Positions 1 through 12,500 of a stretch of DNA of 37,500 bases are shown piece after piece. Made by a program: the position numbers and the translations under genes. The notes under the pieces were generated by a model. It worked only from the letters and a program-made list of their open reading frames with translations, searched no databases and was not told the origin of the DNA. Source of the stretch: Mesostigma viride (lineage: Eukaryota; Streptophyta; Mesostigmatophyceae; Mesostigmatales; Mesostigmataceae); NCBI GenBank assembly GCA_009746045.1, contig RPFO01000637.1, forward strand, positions 1 to 37,500, written 5' to 3'. Position 1 is the stretch's first letter. Each line of letters opens with the position of its first letter.

Positions 1-457
1 AAGGTCCAACCCCTGCCAGAAAGGGTTCAGGTGGCCAAACTCGTGCCCACTGCTGTGTGGATGCCCCAGCCATCATCACATTCGTCACCCTCACCCCCGG
101 CGATGACTCGGGAACCGCCACGCACCTGTGCCATCCGGTGCGGTGGGCACTCCCGGCTGCTCCCCACTCGCTGGCCTCGTGCTATCTGCTGCCAGCCGCC
201 CCTCGAAATCCTTGGCAGCAGGAAAGTGTCCGTGGGCTCGTCCTGCCAGCGTGCAGGCCGAGGCCACGAATAGGCAGGGTGGCAACCGGAGGGAGGCCAT
301 ATCCATAACCATGGCGGCAGAAAACAACCAGAGCAGCAGAATCACGCCCTACCACGGTAGACTGCTACCGCAGGACTTTTTTGTTGGGTATACTGTGTCA
401 CCCCAAACGCTTGCAACCAGAGAGCTAAGCAACGGCCTACGATAGATGCGTCCCTTA
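1..457. other. Intergenic stretch, no gene recognised
   Basis: Only short overlapping open frames occur here (all about 105 codons or less). One on the minus strand (91-345) begins with a hydrophobic leader-like segment, but nothing after it resembles a known domain. I see no RNA gene or splice-supported exon. It could be the edge of a gene lying outside the window. Confidence 0.4.
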
Positions 458-477
458 TTTAAACCCTAAACCCTAAC
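458..477. repeat. Short interstitial plant-type telomere motif
   Basis: Two consecutive CCCTAAA units (TTTAGGG on the other strand) follow an AT-rich TTTAAA. This is the Arabidopsis-type telomere heptamer. Two copies are too few for a telomere, so this is an interstitial motif or chance. Confidence 0.45.
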
Positions 478-566
478 TAGGTACGCACGGGTGCTCCAGT
501 GAATTCACATTTGAACATGGGAGCTAAGATCTGGAGAAATTGCATGAAAGTATCACCAAAGCAGAG

Positions 567-800
567 AGGTATAATGGAAAGTTAGTAAGCTGCAGCGAGG
601 TATAATGGAAAGTTAGTAAGCTGCAGCGAGGTATAATGGAACGTTAGTAAGTTATGAAGATTGCAATACCAAGGAATGGAAAGCTAGCAAATTACAAAGA
701 TTGTGATACCAAGGAATGGAAAGTTTGTAAATTACAAGAATTGCAGTACCAAGGAATGGAGAGTTAGTAAGTTACACAGAGAGCAATGCCAAGGAATGGA
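567..800. repeat. Two related degenerate tandem repeats (about 31 bp and 40 bp)
   Basis: The first part has about three 31-bp units built on 'aggtataatggaaagttag' followed by a ctgcagcg segment. It passes into about four 40-bp units containing 'taccaaggaatggaaag' and a 'gttacaaaga' segment. Both share the core 'aatggaaagttagtaa', so the 40-bp family looks derived from the 31-bp family or the reverse. No coding signal. Confidence 0.75.
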
Positions 801-1017
801 CAGCGCCGTCATCACCGCAGCCAGGTGATCCCACCAAAATGTGCCAAATACATTACCCACAGTTTCCATTGATTTTCTCAAAACTCGACAACAATGCCGT
901 GTGGACTAGTACCAAACAATACAGTGTGCAAACAACAACTAGTGCAAACAACAATGCCGTGTGGACTAGAACCACTGGACAAATACAGTGTGGACTAGTA
1001 CCAGACCACGGGACACC

Positions 1018-1236
1018 GCGTGCATGCTGGAGGGCTAGGCATGTGCGTGCATGCTGGAGGGCTAGGCATGTGTGTGCATGCTGGAGGGCTAGGCATGTGC
1101 GTGCATGCTGGAGGGCTAGGCATGTGCGTGCATGCTGTAGGGCCAGGCACGTGTGTGCATGCTGGGGGGTTAGGCACGTGTGTGCATGCTGTAGGGCTAG
1201 GCACGAGTGTGCAAGCTGTTGGGTTAGGCACGCGTG
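1018..1236. repeat. 27-bp minisatellite, about 8 copies
   Basis: The unit is 27 bp with core 'gcatgctggagggctaggca'. The first four copies are nearly identical; the last four diverge (ctgtagggcc, ctggggggtt, ctgttgggtt). Because 27 is a multiple of three, it gives spurious 9-residue repeats in open frames on both strands. Confidence 0.9.
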
Positions 1237-1336
1237 CCAAGGTAGCGACCAGCGGTTAAAAGACAAAGTGGCCGACTGTAGCTGGGTTCCTGTCGATGTG
1301 CCCAAGCATATTGCGCCGGTTGGGCAGGTCCCTCGT

Positions 1337-1426
1337 ACGCCGTGCTTCCCGTGGACAGTGACCTGTACCAGTGTTCCTAGCACGCCGTGCCTCCAGTGGA
1401 CAGTGACATGTGCCAGTGTTCCCTGC
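1337..1426. repeat. 45-bp direct duplication
   Basis: Two adjacent 45-bp copies beginning 'acgccgtgc' and ending 'ccagtgttcc' plus a few bases, with a handful of differences. It lies between the 27-bp and the 38-bp arrays. Confidence 0.8.
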
Positions 1427-1429
1427 CTG

Positions 1430-3073
1430 CCCACCACGCAGGCACACGGCCATCCTTGCCACGCTGGCCCACCACACAGGCACACGGCCATCCTTGCCAC
1501 GCTGGCCCACCACGCAGGCACACGGCCATCCTTGCCACGCTGGCCCACAACGCAGGCACACGACCATCCTTGCCACGCTGGCCCAACATGCAGGCACACG
1601 GCCATCCTTGCCACGCTGGCCCAACACGCAGGCACACGACCATCCTTGCCACGCTGGCCCAACACGCAGGCACACGGCCATCCTTGCCACGCTGGCCCCA
1701 CACGCAGGCACACGGCCATCCTTGCCACGCTGGCCCAACACGCAGGCACACGGCCATCCTTGCCACGCTGCCCCACACGCAGGCACACGGCCATCCTTGC
1801 CACGCTGGCCACCACGCAGGCACACGGCCATCCTTGCACCTGGCCCACACGCAGGCACACGGCCACCCTGCCACGCTGGCCCAACACGCAGGCACACGGC
1901 CATCCTTGCCACGCTGGCCCAACACGCAGGCACACGGCCATCCTTGCCACGCTGGCCCCACACGCAGGCACACGGCCATCCTTGCCACGCTGGCCCACCA
2001 CGCAGGCACACGGCCATCCTTGCCACGCTGGCCCAACACGCAGGCACACGGCCATCCTTCCACGCTGGCCCAACACGCAGGCACACGGCCACCCTTGCCA
2101 CGCTGGCCCAACACGCAGGCACACGGCCATCCTTGCCACGCTGGCCCACCACGCAGGCACACGGCCATCCTTGCCACGCTGGCCCAACACGCAGGCACAC
2201 GGCCATCCTTGCCACGCTGGCCCAACATGCAGGCACACGGCCATCCTTGCCACGCTGGCCCAACACGCAGGCACACGACCATCCTTGCCACGCTGGCCCA
2301 CCACGCAGGCACACGGCCATCCTTGGCACGCTGGCCCAACACGCAGGCACACGGCCACCCTTGCCACGCTGGCCCAACACGCAGGCACACGGCCACCCTT
2401 GCCACGCTGGCCCAACACGCAGGCACACGACCATCCTTGGCACGCTGGCCCCACACGCAGGCACACGGCCATCCTTGCCACGCTGGCCCCACACGCAGGC
2501 ACACGGCCATCCTTGCCAGGCTGGCCCAACACGCAGGCACACGGCCATCCTTGCCACGCTGGCCCAACACGCAGGCACACGACCATCCTTGCCACGCTGG
2601 CCCAACACGCAGGCACACGGCCACCCTTGCCACGCTGGCCCCACACGCAGGCACGACGGCCCATCCTTGCCACGCTGGCCACCACGCCGGCACACGACCA
2701 TCCTTGCCACGCTGGCCCACCAACGCAGGCAAACGGCCATCCTTGCCACGATGGCCAACCGCAGCACACGCCACGCTGGCCCCACACGCAGGCACACGGC
2801 CACCCTTGCCAGGCTGGCCCAACACGCAGGCACACGGCCATCCTTGCCACGCTGGCCCACCACGCAGGCACACGGCCATCCTTGCCACGCTGGCCCCACA
2901 CGCAGGCACACGGCCATCCTTGCCACGCTGGCCCCACACGCAGGCACACGGCCATCCTTGCCACGCTGGCCCAACATGCAGGCACACGGCCATCCTTGCC
3001 ACGCTGGCCCACGCAGGCACACGGCCATCCTTGCCACGCTGGCCCAACACGCAGGCACACGGCCACCCTGGCC
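1430..3073. repeat. 38-bp minisatellite, about 43 copies
   Basis: A near-continuous array of a 38-bp unit with core 'cacgcaggcacacggccatc' followed by 'cttgccacgctggccc'. Variation is concentrated at a few sites: the linker after ggccc (acc, aac, cac), cggcc versus cgacc, and gccat versus gccac. Some copies have 1-3 bp indels, which are commoner in the second half (about 2640-2790). The period is not a multiple of three and the unit contains no stop in any frame, so all six frames stay open for roughly 1.6-2.4 kb. I treat none of these frames as a gene. Confidence 0.95.
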
Positions 3074-4993
3074 ACATGGCGCACGATGCAGGCTGGCTGC
3101 CCGTGCGTACCGGGGCCTTGGGGATGGAGCTCAAGTCCGTGAGCCTCAGCACAGTGCCCGACAAGTCCACCTCGTTGACGATAAAGTCCGAGTACCTGCG
3201 TTTCCCATGGGTTGCCGATGGGTTGCCAATCCATGCGAAAGTGGGTTGGGTGGGGGGGCACGTCGATTTAATATTGTTTCATTTCAGTTCATTCTCGCCA
3301 CTGTCCGCAGACGATTACAGCCATCAGCTAGCTATAATAGTATTATGACCATTGAATGACTGTACCACCATCAACTAACAAACACTATAGCCACCTGCAT
3401 ATACAACAGTAACCGGCCACTACATGACTGAGCAAGGGCAAGCAACAATTGGCACACTTATCAAGTAGGTCATGGCCCTCATTATTGCAAACATGAAGTA
3501 TGAACTAGCTAGCACTGTGCACCTATTAAACAGCAAACATAGTGACAACTTGCTCACAAATCAGCAAGGTCAGCAAGGCCACCCGGAGTGACAGGTAAAA
3601 TTAGCCACTGCACTATCATATACCGATGTTCACAATGGGGCCATTGTTTGCCCCTGTAAAAAATCACCACGGTTTGCAGGCGACCGCTCTACGATTGCAA
3701 GGCCACGCGCCACCCATAGTGGTGCACGACAGCTGAGCTCCATGTGCTCACAATGGGAGGACATGATTAATTGAACGCGAAGGTACTGGAGCACAACGAC
3801 CGGTCACGCGGGTAAACACACTAAATTATCGTGCTTCAAATTGCGCTGTGTACTGACATTCTACGGTACAGCTATCAAGTCAATGTGGCATATGAATGCG
3901 CACATTATGCGTGCAGCTGACCGCCGGGGCCTTATGCGTGTTGATTGGATAAGAAATTTCCGGCTGGCCTCTCGCCCCATGCTAGACCTTTAGCACAGCG
4001 ATTTTTCGCCGAATACTGATACAGAATAGCACGCTGGGAAAAAGTGCTGGAGCAATACATAGCACACGTAGGCGAAAAAAAAATTCACCTTTGCTTTAAA
4101 ATGGCGAGAAATCCTGGAGTCTCCGTTGTGAAGCATTCGATGCCAACGCTGTTTTCGGAGCACATGGCTGGATCGGGCCCGACTGCACCACAATCGACCG
4201 GTGCAGGCAGCGGGAGTAAGGCCCAAATGCCGTTGCCACAGCTAAAATTCCCAGTTTACATCCAACCTCACCGCATCCTATCCGCCTCAAGTTGCCCGAA
4301 TGCGGGTCTGCCAGCCATCACAGCTGGTCGTCAGTCGTTGCCACTGATGTAAGTGAAAACTGAAAACTAAGGGCGATTGCACGTGCGGGGGCGAAATTCA
4401 TGACCAGGCAAGCTGGACCTACGTATTCATTATTCATGCTGGCGTCTGGCGGCAAGGCAACATGGCGGGCAGCAGAAGGGTGGAAATTCTTTCAGTTCTG
4501 AAGGCTAACTTCTGTCATCTGTTGCTTTCAGCGGTATCCAACGGGCTGTCGGCGCAGGTGCCAGGTATTTCCCGCGGGTGCGTTGTACCGTATGTAACGG
4601 GCTCTGTTGCCACGCGCGTCCACGTGGTCCACAACAAATGAGAAATTCATGGAAAAAGTCCGCGCCGTACCGTACCGTATCCTGGGATGCAAAGATTCAG
4701 GACGAAAATCTGTTCGCGACGAATCCGTATGTGCCTTGCTGCTGTCAGCACTGTCTGCGCTTCCCACGTGTCAGCTGTTCCACGCTCTTAACTTAATTTT
4801 AATGAAGTTAATGAAGGATACCGGTGGCAGCCACGGAATAGTCGCTATCCCAGCTTATCCGCCGTTCGATGCTTGGTGATTGTGGGCCACGGAAAAACAC
4901 CACACGGATAAAACCAAAGACCTTGTCGTGAGGAAGCTCTCCGTTAACACAGACGATTAGCAGTCTGTGCCGCCATCACCACAGCTCGCTAGG
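3074..4993. other. Intergenic region upstream of the transketolase gene
   Basis: No recognisable gene, RNA or repeat array in about 1.9 kb. Small open frames exist on both strands (for example around 4044-4352 and 4578-4879), but they overlap each other and match no family I know. The part nearest 4994 presumably holds the transketolase promoter and 5' leader; I see no clear TATA element. Confidence 0.5.
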
Positions 4994-7888
4994 ATGGAGG
5001 CCGTCACTTCATGCTCTGTTACCGCCCGGGTGGCCGTGTCGGCCGCGCCCGTGGCTGCTAAGGCTGCCGTGAAGGTGGCTCGCAAGTCCGCCGTGGCCAA
5101 GGCCATGGGTGGACGTGCGTCCGCCTTCAATGGACTCAGCGGTCTTCGTTCGACTGCCTCGGTTAACATGTCCCGTATTGCTCAGAAGTCCGCCTCGAAG
5201 CGCACTGTGACCACCGCGGCTGCCACTACCACCACTGCCGTCGACAAGACCACCATGGAGACCTGCATTAATGCGATCCGTTTCCTCGCTATCGATGCGG
5301 TGGAGAAGGCCAACTCTGGACACCCCGGCCTTCCTATGGGATGCGCGCCTATGGGCTACATTCTGTTTAACGAGACCATGAAGTTCAACCCCAAGAACCC
5401 TAAGTTCTTTAACCGTGACAGGTTCGTCCTGTCCGCTGGTCACGGTTGCATGCTCCAGTATGCGCTGCTCCACCTCACCGGCTATGACAGCGTGAAGGTG
5501 CGTACGTGGCTCTCAGATAAACAGTTTACTTGATTTGTGCAAATTTTCGCGATAATTGTGTGTTCAACTTACAGTCGTCTTGGAATGTCAAGGTTTGGTA
5601 TGCCGGGTAGGTCAGGCATGGATTCCAACGTCGGCATGGATTCCACCTGCTCATAATAAGTCCGTCTACTTTACGCCGTTCCTCCTCTACGTCTTGCCTG
5701 CTTGCCTGTCTGCAGCTCGAGGACCTGCAGCAGTTCCGTCAGTGGGGCTCCCGTACCCCCGGCCATCCCGAGAACTTCGAGACCGCCGGTATCGAGGTGA
5801 CCACTGGTACGTTACCACCAGGGTCTTTCTGTCCTTCCTCTTAATATGCTACAATTCTTCTAGAAATTTCCGGATTCTTGCCAAAGAAACTTTTATTAGA
5901 TCCTAGAGTTTGTGCTTTCAACTGCATTTTCTGGTACCAAAACGCAGCTGGTAGACTTGGGAGTCCTGGAATGTATTTTCAATTATATTGAACTGTTCAA
6001 GCCATGTTAAGAAACATCGCCAGAGCAACATCAGATTTTTACTGTAGGATATTTACATGCTGAGACTTTTGGTACGGTTCTGGACTCGGGTGAGCTAGAG
6101 AATGCATAATTATGCTTGGAGACCTTTTGTCCAGTATTGGAGCACAGAAATGAAGTGATTGCTCACTCAAGATTGAAGAAGAAGATGGCTAACGTAAACA
6201 TCCTGGGCGTTATTGTGTCTTTTTCCCCTGCAGGCCCCCTGGGACAGGGTATCTGTAACGCCGTCGGCCTTGCCCTGGCCGAGAAGCACCTGGCTGCCCG
6301 CTTCAACAAGCCTGGCATGGAGGTGGTTGACCACTACACCTACTGCATCCTGGGTGATGGCTGCAACATGGAGGGTGTCTCCAATGAGGCTATCTCCCTG
6401 GCGGGCCACTGGGGCCTGGGCAAGCTGATTGCCCTGTACGACGACAACCACATCTCCATCGATGGCCACACCGACATCTCCTTCACGGAGGACGTGGCCA
6501 AGCGCTACGAGGCGCTGGGCTGGCACACCATCCACGTCAAGGATGGCAACCGCGACTACGACGCCATCCGCAAGGCCATCGCTGAGGCCAAGAAGGTGAC
6601 CGACAAGCCCACGCTGATCAAGATCACCACCATCATCGGCTACGGCTCGCCCAACAAGGCCGACTCGCACGACGTGCACGGCGCCGCGCTGGGCCCCAAG
6701 GAGGTGGAGGCCACCCGCAAGAACCTGGGCTGGGAGCACGCCCCCTTCGTGGTGCCGGGCGAGGTGCGCCAGGCCATGACCGAGCCAAGCATTGCCAGGG
6801 GTGCCGCTGCTGAGGCCGAGTGGAACGCCAAGTGGACCGCGTACGCTGCCAAGTACCCCAAGGAGGCCGCGGAGCTCAAGTCGATCATGACCGGCGAGCT
6901 GCCCGCCGGGTGGGAAAAGTCGCTGCCCCGCTACACCCCCGAGGTGAAGCCCGATGCGACCCGCAACCTGTCCCAGACCTGCCTGAACGCGCTTGGACCG
7001 GCCATCCCCGGCTTCATCGGTGGCTCGGCCGATCTGGCCCCGTCCAACATGACGCTGATGAAGATGTTCGGCGACTTCCAGAAGAACTCCCCTGCTGAGC
7101 GCAACCTGCGCTTCGGTGTGCGTGAGCACGGCATGGGCGCCATCTGCAACGGCATTGCCCTGCATAGCCCCGGCTTTGTGCCCTACTGCGCCACCTTCTT
7201 CGTGTTCACTGACTACATGCGCGCCGCCATGCGTATGTCTGCGTTGAGCGAGGCTCGTGTCATCTACGTCATGACCCACGACTCGATCGGCCTGGGTGAG
7301 GACGGCCCGACCCACCAGCCAGTGGAGCACATTGCCTCCTTCCGCGCCATGCCCAACATCTACACCATGCGCCCATGCGACGGCAACGAGACCGCCGCCA
7401 TGTATGAGGTGGCCGTTGCTGCCCATGGCACCCCGTCCCTGCTGTGCCTGTCGCGCCAGAAGCTGCCCAACCTGCCCGGCTCCACTGTCGAGAAGGCCAA
7501 GCACGGCGCCTACATCATCAGCGACAGCGATGGCACCCCCGACGTGATGTTCCTGGCCACCGGCTCTGAGGTCGAGAATGCCGTCGCCGCCGCCGAGGTG
7601 CTGCGCAAGGAGGGCAAGAAGGCGCGCGTCGTCTCCATGCCCTGCTGGGAGCTGTTCGAGAAGCAGACCGCCGAGTACAAGGAGTCGGTCCTGCCGGCCG
7701 CCGTCAAGGCCCGCGTCGTCGTGGAGGCTGCCTCGAGCTTCGGCTGGCAGAAGTACGCCGGCGACCACGGCGCGTACGTGACCGTCGACGGCTGGGGCGC
7801 CTCGGCCCCTGCGCCACGCATCTACAAGGAGTATGGCTTCGGCACCGATGACATCGTTGCCAAGGCCAAGTCTGTGATGAAGAAGTAA
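4994..7888 (+). CDS. TKL: Transketolase, plastid-targeted (3 exons)
   Basis: Thiamine-diphosphate enzyme moving two-carbon ketol units between sugar phosphates in the Calvin-Benson cycle and the pentose phosphate pathway. Exons 4994-5497, 5716-5806 and 6234-7888 give 749 codons plus stop, with GT-AG introns of 218 and 427 nt in phases 0 and 1. Residues 1 to about 80 are rich in Ala, Ser, Lys and Val with few acids, as in a chloroplast transit peptide. Family marks: SGHPG (108-112), the GDG plus Asn cofactor motif (G239-N243), HDVHG (344-348), FGVREHG with the catalytic Glu (E496), and DGPTH with H559. Mature length fits the plant enzyme. The ATG at 4994 has a good context (A at -3, G at +4); no in-frame ATG lies closer upstream. 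Codons end mostly in G or C. The family call is very safe; plastid targeting is inferred from the leader. Confidence 0.96.
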
Positions 7889-9096
7889 ACGGCCGCTAGT
7901 TGTCAAGCGCTGGGTACTGATGCACCTACTCAAAAGTAGATTGCTCTTTTTCATGGCGTAGAATCCTGATGGGGATATCCCCTGGGGCCGTATTAAATCT
8001 GGTGTTCTGGGTGACAGCGTTGTGAGGCCATGTCCTGTCTGCCCGTCCAGTCATCGCTAGGCTCGGTCTAGCAGTGAGTGAGGATCACTACCTTGTATAT
8101 TTGGTACTGCAGAATAATGTTTGCCTGGGACATTTTGAAGCATGTATTTTGAGGAATTGTGCGAGTGTTTCCATCCAGGTGTGTGCACCTGGCGAGCTAA
8201 TGGGAGCAGGCGGGTCTCCCTACTTAATTTTATCTATTTACACTAGAGGCAATGTCTTCTGGATCAAACTCAAATATTGTAATACAAGAAGTCAACTTCC
8301 ACAAACCTCATGCAGCAGTGTCGTGGCTCTAGCTCGCATCTTTTGCCCGATCCAACGCCGGTTGACTCCAACAACCCTGAGCCTTGCCACGATCCATGAT
8401 TGCAAAAAAGCTGTTCTTGCTATCCAAGAGAGCTTCAGACCAATTAATTAATTAATTAATACAGCAGGAATCAATCCAGACACCTCTACCAAAAATTGTA
8501 AATGCGCTGGTCGCGTGCGGCTATACACACTTTCTACTTATCTCAAAGTTGAAGTGAGTTCGAAATGACCTGATTACTGTCACATGCATTGAGCAGGACA
8601 GCTTTCCAAAGCGCATATCTGCGTCATTCACCAAGCCGCTTTCAGAGCATTGCACAGTACCTTGAGAGGTCCCTGGGTGTGACGCAACCATCATGAGAGT
8701 TGCCACAGGCAGCTGCTGTATGTGCAGCTTCAAGAACGTAGGATACAAAGCGAGTAGTGTACGACTTGTTTTGCGGCCGCGGCAGAGCTTGTGCTGTGCT
8801 GTCCTTCTTGCAGGTATTTTGTGCGAGTGGTCCACAGATATAGTAGCTCAAATTCCAGCAGGTTTTATTTCAATCAGTGTATGCACCAAGCCAGGTCTTT
8901 CACTATGCTCAGCAAGCCCAGTCAGTCGGCTGTTCGGGAGTTGCTATCCCTGGATGAGTCGGTGCAAAAGAATGCATTGTGCCAGAATGTGACGTGATGC
9001 CCTACCATGTCATAGATAGGGCTGCAGGAACTACACAGCACTCAGACTGAGCGTTCTACATGATCGTGCGCATGAAATGGGATGCATGCCTCTGGA
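7889..9096. other. Convergent 3' intergenic region
   Basis: This lies between the 3' ends of transketolase (+) and the cyclase (-). A TGTAA at 8279-8283, the polyadenylation motif used by volvocine algae, could end the transketolase transcript, giving a 3' UTR of about 0.4 kb. A short TTAA microsatellite sits at 8446-8461. Small open frames at 8.5-8.9 kb on both strands are unrecognised. Confidence 0.4.
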
Positions 9097-9558
9097 TCAT
9101 ACGACACGTGTCCGCGTCCGTGTTCCCAGACTGCTTGAGCCGGTCCTCAGCGACTGGACTTGGGCGATCAGGTCCCTGGCCAGGGCGACCACCTCATCGT
9201 AGGAGAGGTCTTCCAAGTCAGGAACGGCGCCGTCCAGTAAGACGGGGTGGGTCAATGCTGCGGGGGCGCGGGCCGGGTGGAAGCTAAAGCTCGACCGCCG
9301 GGGCTTTTTGACGGAATTAGCGTCAGGCTGCTCAGCGGCCAAGCCAGGGCCGACGGCAGTAAGCTCCGCAAGCACCTGACGTGTTGGCGAGGGCACTGTG
9401 CTCGGTGAAGGATGCTTTTCGTCATCACTGAAGGACTCATCGCGGAGCCCTGAGCCCTGGGGCGCGAGATACTTGGCCAGCTTGAGCGTGCGGGGGAACA
9501 GGCGCAGGCTCAGAGCCTCGCTGGATATCTGGTAGAGGCGCAGAAGCTCCTTGATACC
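9097..9558 (-). other. Cyclase exon 12: C-terminal tail
   Basis: Codes the last 153 residues. GIKELLRLYQIS finishes the C2 fold. The rest is a low-complexity Ser/Pro-rich cytoplasmic tail with an acidic patch (ESFSDDEKH), a KKPRRSS basic/phosphorylation-like site and a final predicted helix near LSYDEVVALARDLIAQVQSL. No further domain recognised. Confidence 0.75.
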
Positions 9559-12500
9559 CTGTGGGCGTACAGTAGTCATGTGCAGTTAAGGCACCTCACA
9601 GAGCATGCATGAGGTATGCACCGTACGAACAGGAGAACAGCATAAGTTGCAAGCTTCCTGCGGCGAGGCATGAGCCATAGACATGCAACCCGTATTAAAG
9701 CACGGTAGCAGGCTGTCATGACCAATTTGCAATCAATATGCATGTATGCAACAAATTGCTGATGAAGACATTGCATGCAGGGAAAGACGCAGAGTATCTT
9801 ATGGACCAATGATGTCGATGACAGTCTTTGAGAGTAGCATGCCGGCTAGGCTGACTTAGGCTACTACATTAATAATGAATGCGGGCCATGCAACAGGTAT
9901 AAATCAGCGTTGCTCGTCCTGACGATCACCGTTCGAGGCCACATTACTGTGAACGGGTTGTCAGTGTGGAGAGCTGAACCTTGGACCTGACGTTATGAAC
10001 TTTGTACAGCTGCGTTTGGCAGTTACCCAATATCCTTCACGCCCAGGACTTGCTGTTTGTTCAACTGTTAGCCTAAATGAACAGCAGCAAAGTTACATGC
10101 CGTCAAAACATCTAGCAGCAAATCATGCAGAAACAAGGAATTGTGCCACCTTTTTTCTCAGCGGCAAAGCTTGATGGCTGTGTCAAGAAGCTTAACAAAC
10201 GTGGATTGTAATAAGGAGACTAGGTGCGTAGCAGGCAGCCTGTTACCGAGCAGGCAGCATGCAAACGATGTTCTTGCACCATTCCATTCCGTATACATGA
10301 GACACTGTAGTTTCAGACCCTTTGGGCTGACACCACCACAACTTGGTGGAGATCGATTCGATTACCCACGTTGTTGAACTGCTGCACAGGAACAAAGTGC
10401 ATGGCAACGTGAAGCGGCCCATCACGGCACAGCTATTAAACTATAGGCGTCACGACATCATGTTTGGGTACTTCTGGCAGACGCAGCTGGGAGCACCACG
10501 TAAAGCACCCAACATAGAATTCCATGTACTCATGACCGTGTCATACACATGCCTGTGAATAAGCCATGGGCCATGCAAACACAGCACTTCTTAGCATAAA
10601 CCGACGTTACTAGCAAGAAGACATGCATAGCATAAACACCCACCTTTAGCCCATACTCTCCCAGTTCTTGGAAAACAATCCCTTGCTGAATTTGCCCCTT
10701 GACACCTTCGAATACCTCCTGGTTCGCCAGCGTCTGGCCCGGCGCCGCCGTGGCAGCAATGCGGGCGGCTCGGTTGACCACCGGCCCGAAATATGCCGCG
10801 CGGCCGGTAGCCATGTGCGGCTGGCAGTCGTTGGGAATGCCCATGCACAGGCCGATCTGCAGCCGCAGCCCCCTGCGAGCCGGACCCAAGGCAACAGCAT
10901 CGCTGATGTCATGAGTACAGGCGGCGCAGGAGCCAGCCTCGGCAAAGGGATAGGGTGCGTACTCGGGTGAACATCACAGCAGCATGGCCTGGTGAGATAC
11001 GGCACTAGTTTATACTTATACTTTTGAAGACAAACTAATTCACCAGGTCCCATCAACCCCTGTCGACTCCAGCGCGCCGCGGCAGACCTGTACCATATAA
11101 CATGGTCACAGGACTGTTGAGGCAAAGTATCTGCAGCACATCCTGCAACAGTTTACCCGGTCCCGTCAGTATAGATAAAATTCCGAGCTCAATTGAGGAC
11201 TGAATATGGTATGGCTTGAAATAATTATGGAGTTTACGGCTGCCGGCAGGAAAACGCCACAGCAATCCCTCAGAGAGACTATGCAGCCGGGAGTTATCAT
11301 GCGCCCGTTCTGTTCTAGGCACCACCCCCCTCCATCCTGCAGCCTCCCAGGCTCCACGTCCCACTTACCTGGGGCAGAACTCATCAAATCACGGGACTCG
11401 AAACTAGTTGTCCATGCAGGCTGTTAGAACCAGCAGCCCAGTAGCAACGGCAGACACCATTACACCTGGTGCTGAACAGGAGCCTTCAAATTAAAAGGAG
11501 TCCAACAGGCTCAGTCAGGCAATAGTATCACATATCTAGCGCAATTATATTCCTTTCACACACTACGCCAGCATGCAAAAGTTCTTTCTAAAAACATTTG
11601 CCTTGGCTGCAGCGTCGCCATTCACTGCGGTGTGCAATTGACTATACACAAGCCTTGCCAGATAAAACCACCCATGCACCTCAGGTCATTGCTGCCATGC
11701 CTGTGGGGATCCACCGGGTCTGCTTACATGGTCAAGAACGCTTCCATATAACTAATCAGGCAGTATACCTAGTACGTGCAACTCCGTATGCATGTACTGC
11801 CATCAGAAAAGAAGCTGGAGGTTGGGACCTACCCTCAAGCAACTTGATTACCCGAGGGCAGTACAGGGGAACAACAGAGTGAAATCAGCCGACTGCAGAG
11901 TCCGGCCCTACTGAGCTGGCCGCACGGCTGATGCTCCAACATTAAACTTCCAGAGAGTACCACGGGCTATAATGGCAGGGTACCTGAAGACAATGCGCTC
12001 CTCGCGGCAAGGTGCTCCTGCCTTGTCTCCCGCCATATGGACAACCTCCGCGGCCGCGTCCTGCTCCAGCAGCTTCTCCGGCCAATCCAAGTCCATGGCC
12101 TCCCGCTGTACCGCCTCCGCAAAACGGGCGGCCTGGATGGGCGACCGGAATGCCAGCAGGAAGTTGCCGTCCTTCTCCTCGCATTCGTACGCCTCGTATT
12201 GGGACAGCCGGCTCTGCACGAAGCCGACCAGCAAGTTGACCGCTTGCTGGTACCCTGGCATCCTGCGCAGGATGCTGGAACTTCCCACGTAGATGAAACA
12301 GATCACCACTGGCTGCTTGGGTGGCTCCGTCTGGAGGTAGCACTCGCTTGCACACGGCGCTTCGAAGAAGGACGACCGCAACTGCTTTGACTTGAGGGGC
12401 AAAAAGGGGGCGCGTTTTATCAACTCCGGGGGCAGCACCTGCATGATGTGGACGGGGGCCAACTTCTCATCCACCTGGCCATGCAGCAAAGAAAGACGAG

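Noticed and set aside
458-477. Possible chromosome end from the CCCTAAA motif
   Set aside because: Only two units and sequence continues on both sides, so it is interstitial.
839-3359. Very long open frames (up to 802 codons) on both strands over the 38-bp minisatellite
   Set aside because: All six frames are open because the unit has no stops. The proteins are pure repeat artefacts with no conserved start or domain.
4044-4879. Small plus-strand frames upstream of transketolase
   Set aside because: Unrecognised, with no continuity into the transketolase frame. The ATG at 4994 has better context and begins the transit peptide.
4967-4993. Upstream GTG as a longer transketolase start
   Set aside because: GTG is not a usual start in nuclear genes of eukaryotes, and the ATG at 4994 has a good context.
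6167-7954. 595-codon open frame antisense to transketolase exon 3
   Set aside because: Shadow of strongly GC-ending codons in the sense gene; composition is repetitive in Gly, Leu and Val with no recognisable domain.
8521-8997. Overlapping small open frames on both strands between transketolase and the cyclase
   Set aside because: No family resemblance and no splice support; likely 3' UTR or intergenic sequence.
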